This document shows, piece by piece, positions 5,884 to 6,252 of a DNA stretch of 6,252 nucleotides (position 1 is the first letter of the stretch; each line of letters starts with the position of its first letter). The notes under the pieces were generated by a model. It did not search any database, had not been told where the DNA came from, and saw only the letters and a list, made by a program, of their open reading frames with translations. Source of the stretch: Candidatus Cloacimonadota bacterium (GTDB lineage Bacteria > Cloacimonadota > Cloacimonadia > Cloacimonadales > WRIO01); NCBI GenBank assembly GCA_017998585.1, contig JAGOCT010000110.1:1-6252 (forward strand). The letters are read 5' to 3'. The position numbers and the translations under genes are program-made.

Positions 5884-6252
5884 AAAAATTATTTTTCTCA
5901 GTCCTGTTACTCAGCTTACTATTGATTACTGCCTGTGACAGATTTGAACAGGACTATATCAAAGTCATTCATATTGAGGATTTTGTTAATTCTTTTCAAA
6001 ATGATGCTCAAAATGCGTTAAAAAACAACAATATCAATACAGTCATGGCTTTTTATTCACCAGACTATCTCAATGACGGTATGAATAAGACTGCAATGCA
6101 AGGCTTTTACGACAGAACATGGTCTGACAGTGTAAAAGTTCAGATCATAGAAATCAATCCAGACAGTATGAGTTACCAGATTCGTGTGATTGATAATGGC
6201 AGAGCAGTCGATACAACATGGGTTGATTTTGCTAAAAAGACTAGTACAGGCT
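5880..6252 (+). CDS. Putative lipoprotein coupled to dsbD, possibly NTF2-like, 3' end beyond the window
   Basis: ATG at 5880 overlaps the dsbD stop in an ATGA junction and has AAGGAG (5867-5872) seven bases upstream. The frame stays open to the right edge (124 codons visible). Residues 1-18 are a lipoprotein signal peptide with lipobox ITAC, so Cys19 should be lipidated and anchor the protein in an envelope membrane. Asp20 follows; in E. coli that would keep it in the inner membrane, but the rule may not hold here. After residue 33, a helical stretch with NINTVMAFYSPDYLNDG (51-67) and then strand-like segments resemble NTF2-like (SnoaL/DUF4440 type) domains; this is a resemblance only. The visible part has no cysteine besides Cys19 and so no redox motif. 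Function is unknown. The tight coupling suggests a role alongside DsbD or in the same envelope process. Confidence 0.8.
   Translation, partial: MKKLFFSVLLLSLLLITACDRFEQDYIKVIHIEDFVNSFQNDAQNALKNNNINTVMAFYSPDYLNDGMNKTAMQGFYDRTWSDSVKVQIIEINPDSMSYQIRVIDNGRAVDTTWVDFAKKTSTG

Overview
This is an AT-rich bacterial chromosome segment with ordinary signals: standard genetic code, clear GGAGG/AAGGAG ribosome binding sites and Sec signal peptides. Three things suggest an anaerobic Gram-negative of the FCB group: two signal peptides ending in Leu-Phe-Ser-Gln, a two-component-type beta-propeller sensor protein, and a short-chain-type threonine dehydrogenase. Strong Shine-Dalgarno sites argue against a typical Bacteroidetes. 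A Cloacimonadota-like lineage is my best guess, at low confidence.

Layout. Positions 1900 to 1 on the minus strand hold the first 633 codons of a large exported protein with Reg_prop-type propeller repeats; it runs off the left edge. A 422-bp AT-rich divergent region follows, with a promoter candidate for each flanking gene, a palindrome and a short 11-bp tandem repeat. Next, on the plus strand, come an L-threonine 3-dehydrogenase of the short-chain (SDR) type (TTG start at 2323) with a strong terminator, then acpS (holo-ACP synthase) as a single gene. A second long non-coding stretch (3767-4176) contains a weak terminator, an 11-bp hairpin and a T-tract-rich promoter region. It leads into dsbD, a full three-domain membrane thiol:disulfide interchange protein. 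The dsbD stop overlaps the start of a lipoprotein gene (ATGA) that runs off the right edge.

How the genes work together. The propeller protein, DsbD and the lipoprotein are envelope proteins. DsbD carries reducing power from cytoplasmic thioredoxin to the periplasm, and the coupled lipoprotein is the only candidate for a functional partner of DsbD in the window. Threonine dehydrogenase (amino-acid catabolism) and AcpS (activation of acyl carrier protein) are housekeeping enzymes with no evident link to their neighbours. I see no mobile element, CRISPR array, tRNA or rRNA, and no clear new multi-gene system. The points most worth a second look are the structured non-coding region before dsbD, the dsbD-lipoprotein pair, the diverged middle of the propeller protein and the corrected tdh start.
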